From: Odobenus rosmarus divergens
Lineage: Eukaryota > Chordata > Mammalia > Carnivora > Odobenidae
Direction of reading: 5' to 3'
NCBI RefSeq assembly: GCF_000321225.1
Contig: NW_004451883.1
Coordinates: forward strand, 279,500-343,499
DNA length: 64,000 nt
The notes beneath the pieces were generated by a model. It had not been told where the DNA came from, did no database searches, and was given only the letters and a program-made list of their open reading frames with translations. Position 1 is the stretch's first letter. Each line of letters begins with the position of its first letter. Below are positions 21,313 to 33,218 of this stretch, piece after piece. The position numbers and the translations under genes were made by a program.

Positions 21313-22677
21313 GCGGAGGGTCAAGAGAAGAGCAGGGACATGTTCCTAGAGACCTGCTCAGAAATCTCACCCTTCGGCCTGTGAGGGCCGCGTCACCGGG
21401 ACCGCCAGCCCCACGGAGGGACCAGCACCCCACCTGCCAGGAGATGCAGGGCGGCCTCACAGAGTGGCTGACAGAGGGGGCCCGCCCTCCTCCCTGCTGC
21501 AGAGGGGCCACCGGAAGCTGGCCCCCGGCAGGCTGCCCCCGGCAGGCCATCGCAAACGTGTCCATCCTTGCTGACCGGGCATCGTCCGCACCAGCCACAG
21601 ACCCCAGGCCAGCTGGCAGGGCTGGGGGTCCCCGCCGAGCCTGAGTGCAGGCTCCAGAGCTGCAGTCCATCACATGGGAGCCCTGGGCATCAAAACTCAG
21701 ACGGCCATGCACGAGGTTTTTCGGAGTATTTCTTCCCCAAGAAGATGAGGATGTGTAAGGATATACCACAACCAACTGAAATTCATCAATAGCAGCCCAT
21801 GGACAGAGGCTTCCAGAACAACCTCCCAGAGGAGGGTTAATCAGCCGGCAGCTCAGGAAGCCCGCGGCAGGGCAGAGGAGGAGAGGCCCAAATACATCAT
21901 CAGCCCCCGAGGAAAAACTCACCACGGTCCCTGATGGCAGTCGTCAGGGCCGCGGAGCCCTCCACCGGGGTCCCTCACGCCCCGTTTCGCAGAGCCCGCC
22001 ATTCCCTGGGGGTCTGCACGGGATTCCTGGAGCCTCCTTCCCGGACCCTGGCACGGGGCAGCAGCGTGGCGGGAAACCGAGGCAGAATGCTGAGACCTCT
22101 CCATGTGGCATCCCTACTGTGTCTTAATTATATGCACGCTGACCGAAGATGAGCACATGCACAGGGGCATTTTTTGGAAACTAAGTTCCAGATGTTGGAG
22201 AGTCTTAATCAAGGTGAGATGCTTAAAAAAGAAACCTAACAAAAAACCCAGCTGGACGGTGTGTAGGGGAGACACCTGTAAAAGACCCGGCTCACCGAAA
22301 AATTGTCCCAGGAAGGACTCAACCCCGGACTCTCTGCCAGTGTCTCTGAGCTCTCACTGCACGTGTGTCAAGTACACAGACAGCGAGGATGGCTCACTGG
22401 AGCGACCACTCTAGAAGGCTCCTGAACTCCCGCAGTGGACCTGCCCCGGGGGCCTGCTGCCCGGCAGAAGCAGCCACGCCGCTATGTCCTAGGTGAGCAG
22501 GAAATGTTTCCCGCGCGCATGAACATTCCTTGCGATTCCCCACTTGGGCTTCTTAAATCAGCCTCCTAGCTCCTGGTTTCCATCATGTCACGAGCAATCC
22601 CTCCTTTACAAATGCCTTGAGAGACGTAAAACATACCTGAATGAGCCAGAGCCCTGGATACAGCTACATCCCCCGCT
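21313..22677. other. non-coding sequence
   Basis: GC-rich to mixed, no named repeat. A 213-codon minus frame (21284-21925) partly overlaps the L2 relic and has no domain. Confidence 0.45.
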
Positions 22678-23040
22678 CAGCCCCTCGCCCCAGCGGCACC
22701 CAACACCCCATCCCTTGCCCCAGGAGCACCCAACACCCCATCCCTTGCCCCGGCGGCACCCAACACCCCATCCCTCGCCCCAGTGGCACCCAACACCCCC
22801 CTCACCCCAGTGCTACCCAACGCCCCATCCCTCGCCCCAGTGGCACCCAACGTCCCCATCCCTCACCCCAGCAGCACCCAACGTCCCCTCTGCCCCTCGC
22901 CCCAGCGGCACCCAACACCCCATCCCTCGCCCCAGCGGCACCCAACACCCCCCTCACCCCAGTGCTACCCAACACCCCCATCCCTTGTCCCAGTGGTACC
23001 CAACTCCCACCCTCTGTTCTTCACCCCAGTGGTACCCAAC
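22678..23040. repeat. C-rich 30-bp minisatellite, about 12 copies
   Basis: Units of the form GGCACCCAACACCCCATCCC plus TTGCCCCAG recur about twelve times. Most are spaced 30 bp, some 27-37 bp where CCCCTCACCCCAG replaces part of the unit. Variation is concentrated at a few positions (GGCACCC, GCTACCC, GGTACCC; CGCCCC, TGCCCC). Because 30 and 27 are multiples of three, several frames stay open through it (P-T-P-H-P repeats); these are repeat artefacts. Confidence 0.93.
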
Positions 23041-24284
23041 CTGACAAGTTAGCTGGCTATCATTTATCATTCCAGACCTTTGTAGGTATGTTCCATCTTA
23101 AGAAGTGGGAGGTGTTATTCTGTGTGTGTCTGAATCACAGGAAGATGTCAGGTTGTACGGACTGTTAAACAATATGCTTCTTTCTCAGCACACAGTAGTT
23201 CTGAGGTCAAGCCGTACCACTAATGATAAAAGCATTAATTTTAAGCAAGTCTCTCTTGCCATTTGGTTTGGCTGAAGAGCAGGCTGATAGTGGCCCATGG
23301 GGCTCCTTCCAGCCTCATGAGGGTCAGAGTCCTGAAGCCCCCACCGGCTCTCAGCTTGCTCGAGAGGAGCCTGGCTCCACCCACAGACCCAGGCCCCTCC
23401 TCGCCCTCCGGCCACCACACGGGGCATAGGATGGGGCCCCGGGGGCGCCCGGTGGTGGGAGCGGTAGGACTGTCCCCAGGCACTCAGGTCTCCAGGCACC
23501 TCTCCCCTTACAGGTGGTCTCAGTGACAGGCACGACCTGCCAACGAGGAACATTCTGTCTGAGAAGGTCTTTTTCTGGTCTGGTTCTCACGGTCAGCGTG
23601 GCTCCTCTCTTGTCTGCCTGGGCTCTGTGGGGTCTAACACCGTGCCGGCTCTGGATTGGCCGTGGCAGGTGAGTCCAGACTCCCCGCACAGACCAGAGGC
23701 CACTTGCACACGTTTCCCTTCTGATTTTGGGCATTGTCGTCCAGGACCACCCATCCCCTGTTCCCGACAGGGCACTTGGTGGCCATGGGACATCCGAGGT
23801 CTCCACGACTGAAGCCGGAACTGAGCCGCTGGGTTGGACGGAAGTGGACTCGGTGCCTGAGCAGCATCTCCTGCTGCTTCAGGAGCGCGGAGACCGCTGC
23901 TCTCTTGCCCTAGGAAAGGAAACTCTGGCAAAGGAATGGCAGGACGGTTCCTTCCCCGCCGTCCAGGGAGCGCGCTGCTGGCCACCAACCCTGCCGTCCA
24001 TAGTCTTGTCGTTATCACACGAGGCCACTTCTCCACCTGCTGTGAGCCCAGGCGTCCCTGGAGTGTGGGTTCAAACCACGGCCCTGTGCTGCCCGGGGCT
24101 TCGTCTGCCTGCTGGAGTCTCGGGGCTGCCCTAATGGCAGCCCACACTGGGCAGCTACGCAACAGAAATGTGTGGCCCCACCGTCTGGGGGCCGGAAGTC
24201 CCAGATCAAAGTGTGGGCAAGGCGGGGGCCCTGGAGGCCATGAGGGGGACTCTGTCCCAGGCCCCCCAGCTTCTGGTGGTCATG
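23041..24284. other. non-coding sequence
   Basis: Mixed composition with no named repeat. Frames of 135-189 codons overlap in opposite directions (for example minus 23593-24162 against plus 23936-24451). Confidence 0.45.
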
Positions 24285-24547
24285 GCGACCCTTGGCATCC
24301 CTTGGCTTATGGGTGCATCACGCCATCTCTGCTCCATCTTCCCATGGCGCTCTCCTTGTGTGGGTGTGTCTCTATGTCCAAATGTCCCCTTCTTGTGAGG
24401 ACACAGTCATATGGGATTAGGGCCCACCCTCATGACCTCATCTTAACTTGACCATCTGCAAAGACTTTATTTCCAAATAAGGTCACATTCACAGGTACTG
24501 GACCTAGGACTTCACCATTTTGCAGGGGACACAATTCAGCCCATGAG
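24285..24547 (-). mobile_element. MaLR/MLT1-like LTR end, reverse orientation
   Basis: 'GTGAGGACACAGTCATATGG', 'GATTAGGGCCCACCCTCATG', 'ACCTCATCTTAACTTGACC', 'ATTTCCAAATAAGGTCACAT' and 'GGGGACACAATTCAGCCCAT' are the reverse-complement landmarks of this repeat class. The upstream limit is approximate. Confidence 0.78.
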
Positions 24548-26954
24548 AGTCTATCCTGTGGGGATAATTACAGGGGCACCCAGGACTGTTGTGGGGATCT
24601 CAGAGCCACGCCCTCCTCGTACTGAGGGCAGGGGATGTGGGCACGCCTCGCAGGGCTGTCTTCTCTCGTGACTGGCCCTGGGAACTCAGGGGACTCAGCG
24701 GCCAGGTGGCAGCATGAGCTGGACACTGGCCTGGGATCCCAGAGTGTTCACCTCATGGCTGCAGGACCCCAGAGCCCCAGCCCGGGCTGAGGCTGCGTTT
24801 CCTGCTTCTGCTTCTGCAAAGTCAGAGTGTGGACCTGAGGCTCTTTGACCATCCTGGTCTCCACATTCATGCCCCCGTGGTTTAAGAGAAAAACAAGTCT
24901 AGGTGCCACAGTAGGTGTAAAGCAAGGTTTCCTGTAGTCCAGTGATGGCATGAGAGCTGGGAGGTGTCACCGTCAGGTCCACATGGCTCCAGACCACAGA
25001 TCCCATGGCCTCCAAAGCCTTGGTCACCAGGAAGGCCTGGGGTCCCCAGGACAGGACCAGCCGCAGGCAGGGAGGGAGCCCAGCCAGGGACTCCATGACC
25101 TGATGTTGAGCTCTTGGCCTCAGGGAGGGCAAGACAAGGGTGCCAACTGGAGAGGCCTGACATCACCTCCAGGGGACATCACCTCCAGGAGCTCCCTAGG
25201 GTAGTGCCACCTGACAGACCACGGCTGCATCTGTAGCATTTGGACAAAATGGTCCTTTGCCTTCAAACATCAGTAACTTTCTTAGGCCCCCACACTTTTC
25301 TAAAAGTGCACCTTGACTTATGATAAAGTTGTACTATTGTCTTCGACTCTGAGTCTGACCATTCCTGTCCTCACAGGCCTTGGAAAAGTTCTCCTTCTCC
25401 GAAAGTGACTGAATGTATTCAGCACTGGGTGAGCAGGGAGGTGGTGCATGGACTCCCTGGTCTCCCCACTGTGTTGCCTCAGACTATCCCCCACCCCCCA
25501 GTCCCTCTTCTGCATGTGCACTAGGCAACCTGCCGCCCCCCACCCCCCTCTCAAGGTGTGCCCTGCATCCCTCGTGTCCTGTGTCCTCTGCTTCACGTGT
25601 CCCTACCTCCCCTGATCTCGCTGACAGGCCAACGAAGACAGCCCTGCTTCCAGCATCAGCAACAAGGCTGACGAGGGCAACTTTGTCTGCCTCTCTCACT
25701 GCGTCCTGACTCTGGAGACATCTGGACACAGCTGGAGAAGGTAAATGACGGATGTCCTTGTGAGGTTTGATAGGGAAATGAATAAGGAGGGAAGTGAGGA
25801 ATGCACTCCTCCATCTCATCAAACCTGGGCTCATGCACACCTGTGTGGGGTAGTCACATTTCAGACTGGCCCAAGAGCAGAAAGTCAGTCTGAATCTTTT
25901 GGAAGGAGGGGTCTCTGCACCTGTCCCTGCACCCACATCCACACAACAGCCCACTTGAGCCCACTTGAAGTGGCTATCAGCCATGACCAGAACAAGTATG
26001 CTCTTTTGTGCATAAAACATGCTCAAGCATCATGCAAAGGGTTAGGGAGATATAGTTACCTTTTAATTTTTGAGAAGAGATAATCAACAGAGAAATTACT
26101 CCAAAAGGAGAATGGATGCGTTGCTGAAGAGGCTCTGTGCACATGGTTTTCTGCCTCCCAGCAGGGTCACCAACCCCATGTGTTCTTCCACAAAGAGATT
26201 CTCACTGGGTCAGGAGGCAGGTAAGAGCCCATATTCTTAGGAGGAGTATACTCTTTCCCTACTTCTTAGCTGATCTCAAAAATCCTAATCCCCTTTTCCA
26301 GATACTCATTCTCCCAGTCTTCTTTGCAACAAGGGAGGGGCATATGACATCCCTTTGCCAAACAAGATGTAAGTAGAAGACTGAAGGGATACTTTTGGGA
26401 GAGCTTCTCCCTCCTAATAAGAAGTACAGATGCAAGAATAGAGTTCCCTGGTACTACTCTTCTCCCTTTGTTCTGCCTTGGAATGTAGATGTGATTCCTG
26501 GACCAGTGGAAGCCACCTTGCAAATATGTGGCATAGGCATGAGGTTGAGAAGCTTTCATAGCAGGAAGACAGAAAAATTCTGGATTCTTGATGACATTAC
26601 TGAGTTGCCAGACTAATCTTGAGACTACCTAACCTTGGAACTCTTGTCAATATCATGATAAATACCCTGATGATTCACATCATGATGTTGGATTTTCTAT
26701 TACCTACAGCTGTAAATGTCCTAGCTGATGTCTCATTTATAAGATAAATTTCCATGCAAGTACTACCACTGATATAGGGAGGAATCAGTAGAGATCCAGT
26801 GGGGAGCCAGAACTCCTAACCCTGTCCTTCAGTCCCAGGACCTCCCCCTGCAGGTGTCAACAGAGGACACATAGGGAACCTGGACTTCTACCCTCACCTA
26901 GCAGTTTGAGGCAGTGCCCCCACTTCCCCTCAGGAGTAGTGTTATAGGACGTAA
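24548..26954. other. non-coding sequence with unclassified old repeats
   Basis: GC falls from left to right. The segment 26290-26700 (TTGCAACAAGGGAGGGGCATATG, GAAGCCACCTTGCAAATATG, ATTACTGAGTTGCCAGACTA) reads like an old LTR or DNA repeat that I cannot name. No coding frame is credible; the longest is minus 25484-26026, with C/S/R-rich translation. Confidence 0.4.
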
Positions 26955-29535
26955 GCTAAAAAAAAGATTTAAATAAGATCCAGAGTTTTGTAACATTGTA
27001 TACAAACTGCCCAGATCTCAATAGAAAATCACTTGTCATACTAAGACCCAGGAACATCTAAAACCAAAACAAACAGGAAAATCAAAATATAGCCAACAAT
27101 GAGATAACAGAGAAATCAGAATGACTTGATAAGGATTTCAAAGCAGCCATCATGAAAATACTTCAACAAGCAATTAAAAATATGCTTGAAATAATGAAAG
27201 AATAGAAAGTTTCAGCAGGCAAAATAGGAAGTACCAACAATAAAATATAAGATCTAAAGAAGAACCAAATGTAAATTTTAGAACTTAAAAATATAATAAC
27301 TAAATTTAAAAAAATCAGTGATGGGCTCAACAGAAGAATAAGGGAGACAGAGGAAAAGTCAGTGAACTGGAAAACAGAATAATAGGAACGACCACATCTG
27401 AACAATAGGGAGAAAATGGAATGAAAAAAAAATAAAATAACAGAACCTCAGGGACCTGTGAGACTATAACAAAAGATCTAATACTTGTACCATCAGAGTC
27501 CCAGAAAGAGAAGAGAAAGAGGGTGGGACAAAGACAAATAAACAACAACAACGACAACAAAAAACCCACAAAAAAAAAAAACTTGAAGAAATAATGCCAA
27601 AAACTTCCCGAATTCAGCAAAGGACACAAACCCACAGATTCAAGAGGCTGAACAAGCCCCAGAGAGAATAAACCACAAATAATCCATACAAAGACATATC
27701 ATAATCAAACTTACAAAAACTAAAGATAAATAAAAAAAATGTGAAAGCTGCCAGACAGAAATGAAGTATTACCTATGGGGGAAAGCACCCAAATGATGGT
27801 GAATTTTCTCTTTAGAAACCACTGAAGGCCAGGGGAAGAAATGTGGCAAAACATTTTACATGTGCCAAAAGAAAACACCGTCAACCCAGAGTCCTATATC
27901 CAGAAAAAATAACCTTCAGGGATGAAGGGGAAATCAAGATATTCTCAGATAAAGAAAAACTATGGTAGTTTATCTGCAGCAGACGTACCCTGAAAGAATG
28001 GCTAAACAAAATCCTCTAAACAGAAAGGAAAAGATAAAAGAAGGAAATCAGGAAGGAAGAGAGAACAGATAAGCAAAAAAAAAGAGTAAATATAATTCTC
28101 TTTGAGTTTTCTAAATTAAGGTTGGCAACTCAAGCAAAAGTTATAACTGTCTGATATGGCTCTAAATTTATACAGAGGAAATATTTAAGACAACTATATT
28201 ATAAATGGGGAGGACAAAGGGATGTAAAGGGAGATAAGTTTCTGCATTTAACTCAGACTGGCAAACTAATGCCACCAGACTGTGATGTTATGTGTGCATA
28301 ATATAACATGTAAAACAACCACTAAAAAAGCTATACAAACATATACACTGAAAAAAACCTATAGATAAATCAAAATGGGATGCTAAAAATGTCAAGTAAC
28401 CCACAGAAATACAGAAGAAACCAAAATAAAAACCAAAACAGACAGAAAACAAAAATTAAAATGGAAACAATAGCCTTCACATATCAATAATTACATTAAA
28501 TGCAAATGGTCTCAATGCACCAATTAAAAGAGATTGGAAGAGTGGATAAAAAAATCATGACCCAACTACAAGCTGACTAGAAGAAATTCACTTCAATATA
28601 ATGGTATAGAAAGGTTGAAAGTAAAATAATGAAAAAAATGTATCATCCAAACATTAATCAAAGGTAAGCAGGAGTGGCTACATCAATATTAGATAAAGTG
28701 TATTTCAGAGCAAAAAATAATATATACCAGAAACAAAGAGGGACATCAAATAATAAAAGGCCAATCCATCAAAAAGATATAGGAATCTTAAATGTATATG
28801 TGCCCATAACAGGGCTGTATGATATAAGAAACAAAAACTGATAGAAATGGAAGAAGACAAACCCTTAGTTAGAGGTAGAGACTTCAAAGCTACCACAACT
28901 CGACAAAAGTCAGCCAGGATCTGGAATACTCACAGCATCATAACCAACAGATACAAGTATTTACAGAACACTACACTAAACAACAGCAGAATACATATTC
29001 ACTTCAAGTGCCGAAGGATCAGACAGCCAGATAGACCATGTTCTGTGCCATAAGACAAACTTCACCAAATTTAAAAGAATTGATCATACAGAGCATGTTT
29101 TCTGACCACGATGGAATCAAAACAAAGATCAATAATAGAAAGATAACAGGAAATTCTCCAAAAAATTGGAAACTGAACAACACACTCCAAGATAATCCAT
29201 GGGTCTAAAATGGAATCTCAAGGGGAATTTTAAAATAGTACATTGACCTGGATGAAAATTAAATACAACATATCAAAATATGTGGGACAGAGCTAAATAA
29301 AGCATTATCAAGAGGGAAATTTATAGCAATAACTGCATACACTAGAAAAGAAGAAAAGTCTCAAGTCAGTAACCTGACTTCCCACCTCAAGAACCTAGAA
29401 AATAGAGAGCAAAATGAACCCCACAGCCAGCAAAAGAAAAGAAATAATGAAGATCAGAAATCAAAATCAAAAAACATTAGAGAAAAATAAAAGAAAAATT
29501 TTTGAAAGATAAAAAATGTGATAAATCTCTGGGAA
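26955..29535 (+). mobile_element. degenerate L1M element: 5' part, ORF1, spacer and ORF2 endonuclease
   Basis: A long A-rich sense strand follows old L1M order. ORF1 coiled-coil/RRM landmarks are 'GATCTAAAGAAGAACCAAAT', 'CAGGGACCTGTGAGACTATA' and 'GTCAACCCAGAGTCCTATAT'. The inter-ORF spacer landmark is 'CTGTCTGATATGGCTC'. The ORF2 endonuclease starts near 28480 (ATATCAATAATTACATTAAA, encoding the I-S-I-I-T-L-N strand) and runs to 'GGGAAATTTATAGCAATAAC' and 'CACCTCAAGAACCTAGAAAA'. All frames are broken by stops and indels, so it cannot encode working proteins. It ends abruptly at about 29535 before the reverse-transcriptase catalytic part. Confidence 0.9.
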
Positions 29536-29692
29536 TACTTCCTGTAGTACACAGAATACTGATCTCCCCCAAAGATTTCCACTTCCCAATCTTCAGAGCC
29601 TGTGAATATGCTAGTTTACACAGCAAAGAGGAATTAAGTTTGTAGATGGAACTAAGGCTGCTAACAGATAACCTTAAAATGGATAGGAAATA
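29536..29692 (+). mobile_element. fragment of an LTR-like repeat between two L1M pieces
   Basis: 'GATCTCCCCCAAAGATTTCC', 'CACTTCCCAATCTTCAGAGC' and 'CTGTGAATATGCTAGTTTAC' match a common mammalian repeat head (cccccaaagatgtccacgtcctaatc, aacctgtgaatatgttacc). It sits at the junction of the two L1M copies. Confidence 0.5.
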
Positions 29693-29977
29693 TACATCAA
29701 GTATATAACATTCCAAAGAAAACTAGATAGACTATATTAATATAACACAATAAAGATCTTTAGGGCACAGAAAATTATCAGTGGAAAAGAGAAACATTTC
29801 ATAATCATAACTTCACCTGTTAAATCATCAAGAGGAGAGAAAAATCTTAAATATATCTAATAACAGAGTTTTAAATTAATAAAACAAAAACTGTTCAAAC
29901 TGAAAGGAAAACAGATAAATCCACCATGTCAGTCTGAGACTTCAACACTCCTCTCCCAATAATTAATAGAACGATCA
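29693..29977 (+). mobile_element. second L1M copy, ORF2 endonuclease piece
   Basis: 'AACAAAAACTGTTCAAACTG', 'AAAGGAAAACAGATAAATCC' and 'GACTTCAACACTCCTCTCCC' are the ORF2 endonuclease middle. The first L1M copy already has the same region at 28830-28890, so these are two different insertions or a rearrangement and not one element. It continues at 30620 after an insert. Confidence 0.8.
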
Positions 29978-30619
29978 TGACAGCACTCCAGCTGGTCTTA
30001 AGGTTTAACTTGCTTTGAATTAGTACACTCCTTGCTTGCTGACCTAAGGCCCTTAATCTGTAATAGAATTAAGTTACTTTCTTTGAGATTTGCTGACCAC
30101 TGGCTTTGGGGAATAAAGGACCAGAGCATCCCCAGGCCACAGAGGCCAGCAGGTCTGTTGAAGCTCCCTTAGTTTTCTGATTAGCTCATGAATCTTTCAG
30201 CAATTTTTTTTCTATTTTAAGTTCACACAAATGACTTTACTGAACTTGCTTTGCACATCTGTAGACCTTGCCCTCCTTTGCAGAAAGAATAGAGTACTCT
30301 TACACAACCACCCCTAGGCACCAAGGAACCAGAACTTCTTGCACAACCTCCAAGCACAGAGATAACTCTGTAGTTGGCATCATCAAGTCTGCATGTAATC
30401 AAGAAATGTCACAGACCACTGCAATCCCTTAACTGATTAAGCCCCTTTAAAAATCTCTGGGCCAGGCTGAAACCTGGGAGTTGGCCTTTGGACAAGAGGC
30501 TACTTTCTCCCCAGGTGGCTGGCCTCCTGAACAAAGCTCATATTCCTTTCCAGTCAAAGCTTATCTATTGAGTATTGGCCTTTCGAGTGACAGGCAGCTG
30601 AACTTGGCTTTTGGTAACA
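29978..30619 (+). mobile_element. candidate solo LTR of an endogenous retrovirus, inserted in L1M
   Basis: A 642-bp block interrupts the second L1M copy between its 'AATTAATAGAAC' and 'GAAAATCAGTAAGGAT' words, which are adjacent in intact L1. It begins TG (29978) and ends CA (30619). It has AATAAAGG at about 30112, a TTTAAAAATC TATA-like word near 30446 and a downstream GCCTTTCGAGTGACAGG segment, an LTR-like arrangement. I could not find a convincing 4-6-bp target duplication. There is no internal viral gene. Confidence 0.55.
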
Positions 30620-31690
30620 AAAGTACACTGAAAATCAGTAAGGATAAAAAGACCTGAATAAACATATAAATGAATATTACTTATCTGACACAGAACACTC
30701 CACCCAATAAAGTAGCATACATATTGTTTTTATTGCACATGGAATATTTATCTAGATAGACCATTAAAATTCCCCAATATTGTAAAAATATTCAAATCAT
30801 ACAAGTATGATTTCTGATCACAACAGACTTAAACCAGAACTCTACACCCTCCCCCACAAAATCTGAAAAATCCCCAAATATTTGGAATAGAGCACAAACT
30901 TTTAAATAGCCACTGGGTCAAAGAAAAAGATCATAAGGAAAATTAGAAAATATCATGAACTGGATAAAAATGAAAACATAAAATATCAACATTTATAGAG
31001 TAAGCTGAAGCAGTGCTTAGAGGGAAATTTGTAGCATTAAATGTATATATTAGTAAAGATGAATGGCTTTCAATGATCAAAGCTTCCATTCTGAAGAGCT
31101 TCTAAAAGAGTAAAATTAATTCCAAAGGAAGCATAAGGAGGAAAATAAAGATAAAATCAGCAATCCATGCAATCAACAAAAATAAAACAAAAATGGAGAC
31201 AATAAATAAATCAAAAAGTTGATGAAAATATGCATAAATATGGTAAACATCTATTCAGATTATCTGGGAAAAAAGGGAAGTTTATAAAAGGAATGAATGA
31301 GGAGACATCACTACAGACTCTACACACATTGAAATGAATACTATGAACAACTTTATGCCAATATATTTGATAACTTGGAGGAAATGGGAAAAATTCTTGA
31401 AAGACACAAACTACCAAAGCTTACTCAAGAAGAAATATATAGGGGCGCCTGGGTGGCTCAGATGGTTAAGTGTCTACCTTCATCTCAGGTCATGATCCCA
31501 GGGTCCTGGGATCGAGCCCCACATCAGGCTCCTGCTCAGCAAGAAGCCTGCTTCTCCCTCTCCCTCTGCCTCTCTCCCTGCTTCTGCTTTCTCTTCTCTC
31601 TGTATCTCTGTGTCTCAAATGAATAAACAAAATCCTTTAAAAAAAAAAAGAAGAAATATATAATACCAATAGTCATATCTCAATTTGATG
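30620..31690 (+). mobile_element. second L1M copy, ORF2 endonuclease to reverse-transcriptase start
   Basis: 'GAACACTCCACCCAATAAAG', 'GAAAAATCCCCAAATATTTG', 'GCAGTGCTTAGAGGGAAATT', 'CATCACTACAGACTCTACAC' and 'GACACAAACTACCAAAGCTT' follow L1M ORF2 order. Frames are broken throughout. A Can-SINE splits it at 31442-31647, and it stops near 31690. Confidence 0.88.
31442..31647 (+). mobile_element. Can-SINE, copy 3
   Basis: Head GGGGCGCCTGGGTGGCTCAG, GGGATCGAGCC, a TC-rich centre, then AATAAACAAAATCCTTT and oligo-A. The perfect 15-bp target duplication AAGAAGAAATATATA is at 31427-31441 and 31648-31662 and consists of L1M sequence. This dates it after the L1M. Confidence 0.96.
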
Positions 31691-32384
31691 AGAACTTCCT
31701 TCCCTCCTTCCATGTCTTAATCCTGTAGGCTTCAGGTAGGCCACGTGTGGTGCCCTCCCCTCTGGAGCTGTGGTGCCCTATTTTTTTGCTGGTGTTCCCC
31801 TCTGCTTAAGCCACCTGTCCAGAAGTTTTAGCGTCTTAGCACCCAGGCCCTGTCCACCTCCTCCTCCTGCCCTGCTGTTCAAGATGCAAAGTCAGGAGTC
31901 CTTCATGTTTTGAGAATATTCTCCTAACCTTGAGGGAAACGGAGGTGTGTTTAAAAAATTACACACATTTGGACAAACCCACAGGTTCTAGAAGCTCACA
32001 CAGCTTTCAAGACTAATGCTGGCTTCCTCTCTGAAATGGTACCAAAAAGTGCCCTTGTCTCATTCTTAATTTGACTGTAATTAGTCATATGCTTCAGTAC
32101 TCCCCTATACTTTTAGGAGCTCAGATCCTCTCTCTGGGTAGTCCAGCCCATCAGTGACCCGAAAGTCCTCCTGGGTGGAAGTGATAGGATGGCGAATGTA
32201 TCAGTCACTCTATGGGGCATCTAACACTGCAAGTGATTCTGGGTGACTCTTTCTTATCCCTTCCCCAGATCCTGCCTCTACACCCTTCAAGTTCTTGCTC
32301 AAATGTCTTCTCTCTGCTCCTTTTCTTGAACTGTACCTCCATGTGGTCACCTGTCAATGATTCCATGGCCCCTTGTTGCATGGT
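31691..32384. other. non-coding unique sequence
   Basis: No named repeat. A plus frame of 133 codons (32212-32613) runs into the MIR and is not coding-like. Confidence 0.5.
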
Positions 32385-32495
32385 ATTACTGCCTTGGGAT
32401 GGTTGCAAGAATCTAATATTATATAAAGTACAAATGCCACAGGGCACAGCACCTGGCACATGGTATGCCCTAACTAGCTCTTATTCACTCCTTCA
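32385..32495 (+). mobile_element. MIR SINE fragment
   Basis: 'GGATGGTTGCAAGAATCTAA', 'ATAAAGTACAAATGCCACAG' and 'CAGCACCTGGCACATGGTAT' match the MIR 3' half (gggttgttgtgaggattaaatg, cagtgcctggcacatagta). Confidence 0.7.
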
Positions 32496-33218
32496 CCAAA
32501 TGTATCTCATACCCAAGGGTTATGTGGACCTCAGGGGGCAGGAAGGAGAAAGTAATCGACATGGGATTTACCATGTGTTAATTCAGAGAGGTTTAACCTG
32601 TCCCCCCTGCTAACACATGTGTTTCTGGAAGCCATGACATTGCTTTAAAAATTTCTATACACCAGCCAAAGAGAAAAGGCTCGATGAATATTTCTTGGAT
32701 GTAAAACAAATAGGAGGAAGAGAAGGAAAGGAAATGGAAAAGAAATGCACTTTGGGAAATGAATTTCATCTGGAAAAAAGTTATCAAAGATGGCAAGAAA
32801 AGAGAAAAAAGATATCCTGTTAACTTTTATGTAAGGATGAACAAGTGTTCACTCCACATCAAATGAAAAATAGCCTGGAAAGGGTTGCGGGTGCCCAGGG
32901 AGTGGGCAGAGCCTCAAGCAGTGTCCTCCCAGCAAGAGCAGAGGGCATCCACTCTGGCCCTTGCCTCCTGCCCCTCTCTGGGCACCATGGGTCCCAGCCC
33001 CTTCCCACACTGCTCCTGCTACTGCATTGCAACTTTGGGGGCCATGGGTTTCATCCCTTCTGGGTTGCTGACACCTTCTGAGTGGGCACGCCTCATCCTT
33101 TCTTTGTCACCCCAGTCACATCTGTCACTGAAGACCAGCCAGCAGCAGAGCAGGACAGTGCTTAAATAAGAGTTCAGAGAAGCATGGAGAGTCTTCTCTC
33201 GTGACAGTGACAAAATAT
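32496..33218. other. non-coding unique sequence
   Basis: An A/G-rich stretch at 32640-32820 and a GC-rich stretch at 32870-33110. No named repeat or gene. Confidence 0.5.

Noticed and set aside
22544..23168. P-T-P-H-P repeat proteins of 166-175 codons
   Set aside because: Products of the 30-bp minisatellite whose period is a multiple of three.
26955..31690. A working L1 with intact ORF1 and ORF2
   Set aside because: All frames are broken by stops, indels and insertions, and the catalytic reverse-transcriptase part is missing or incomplete.
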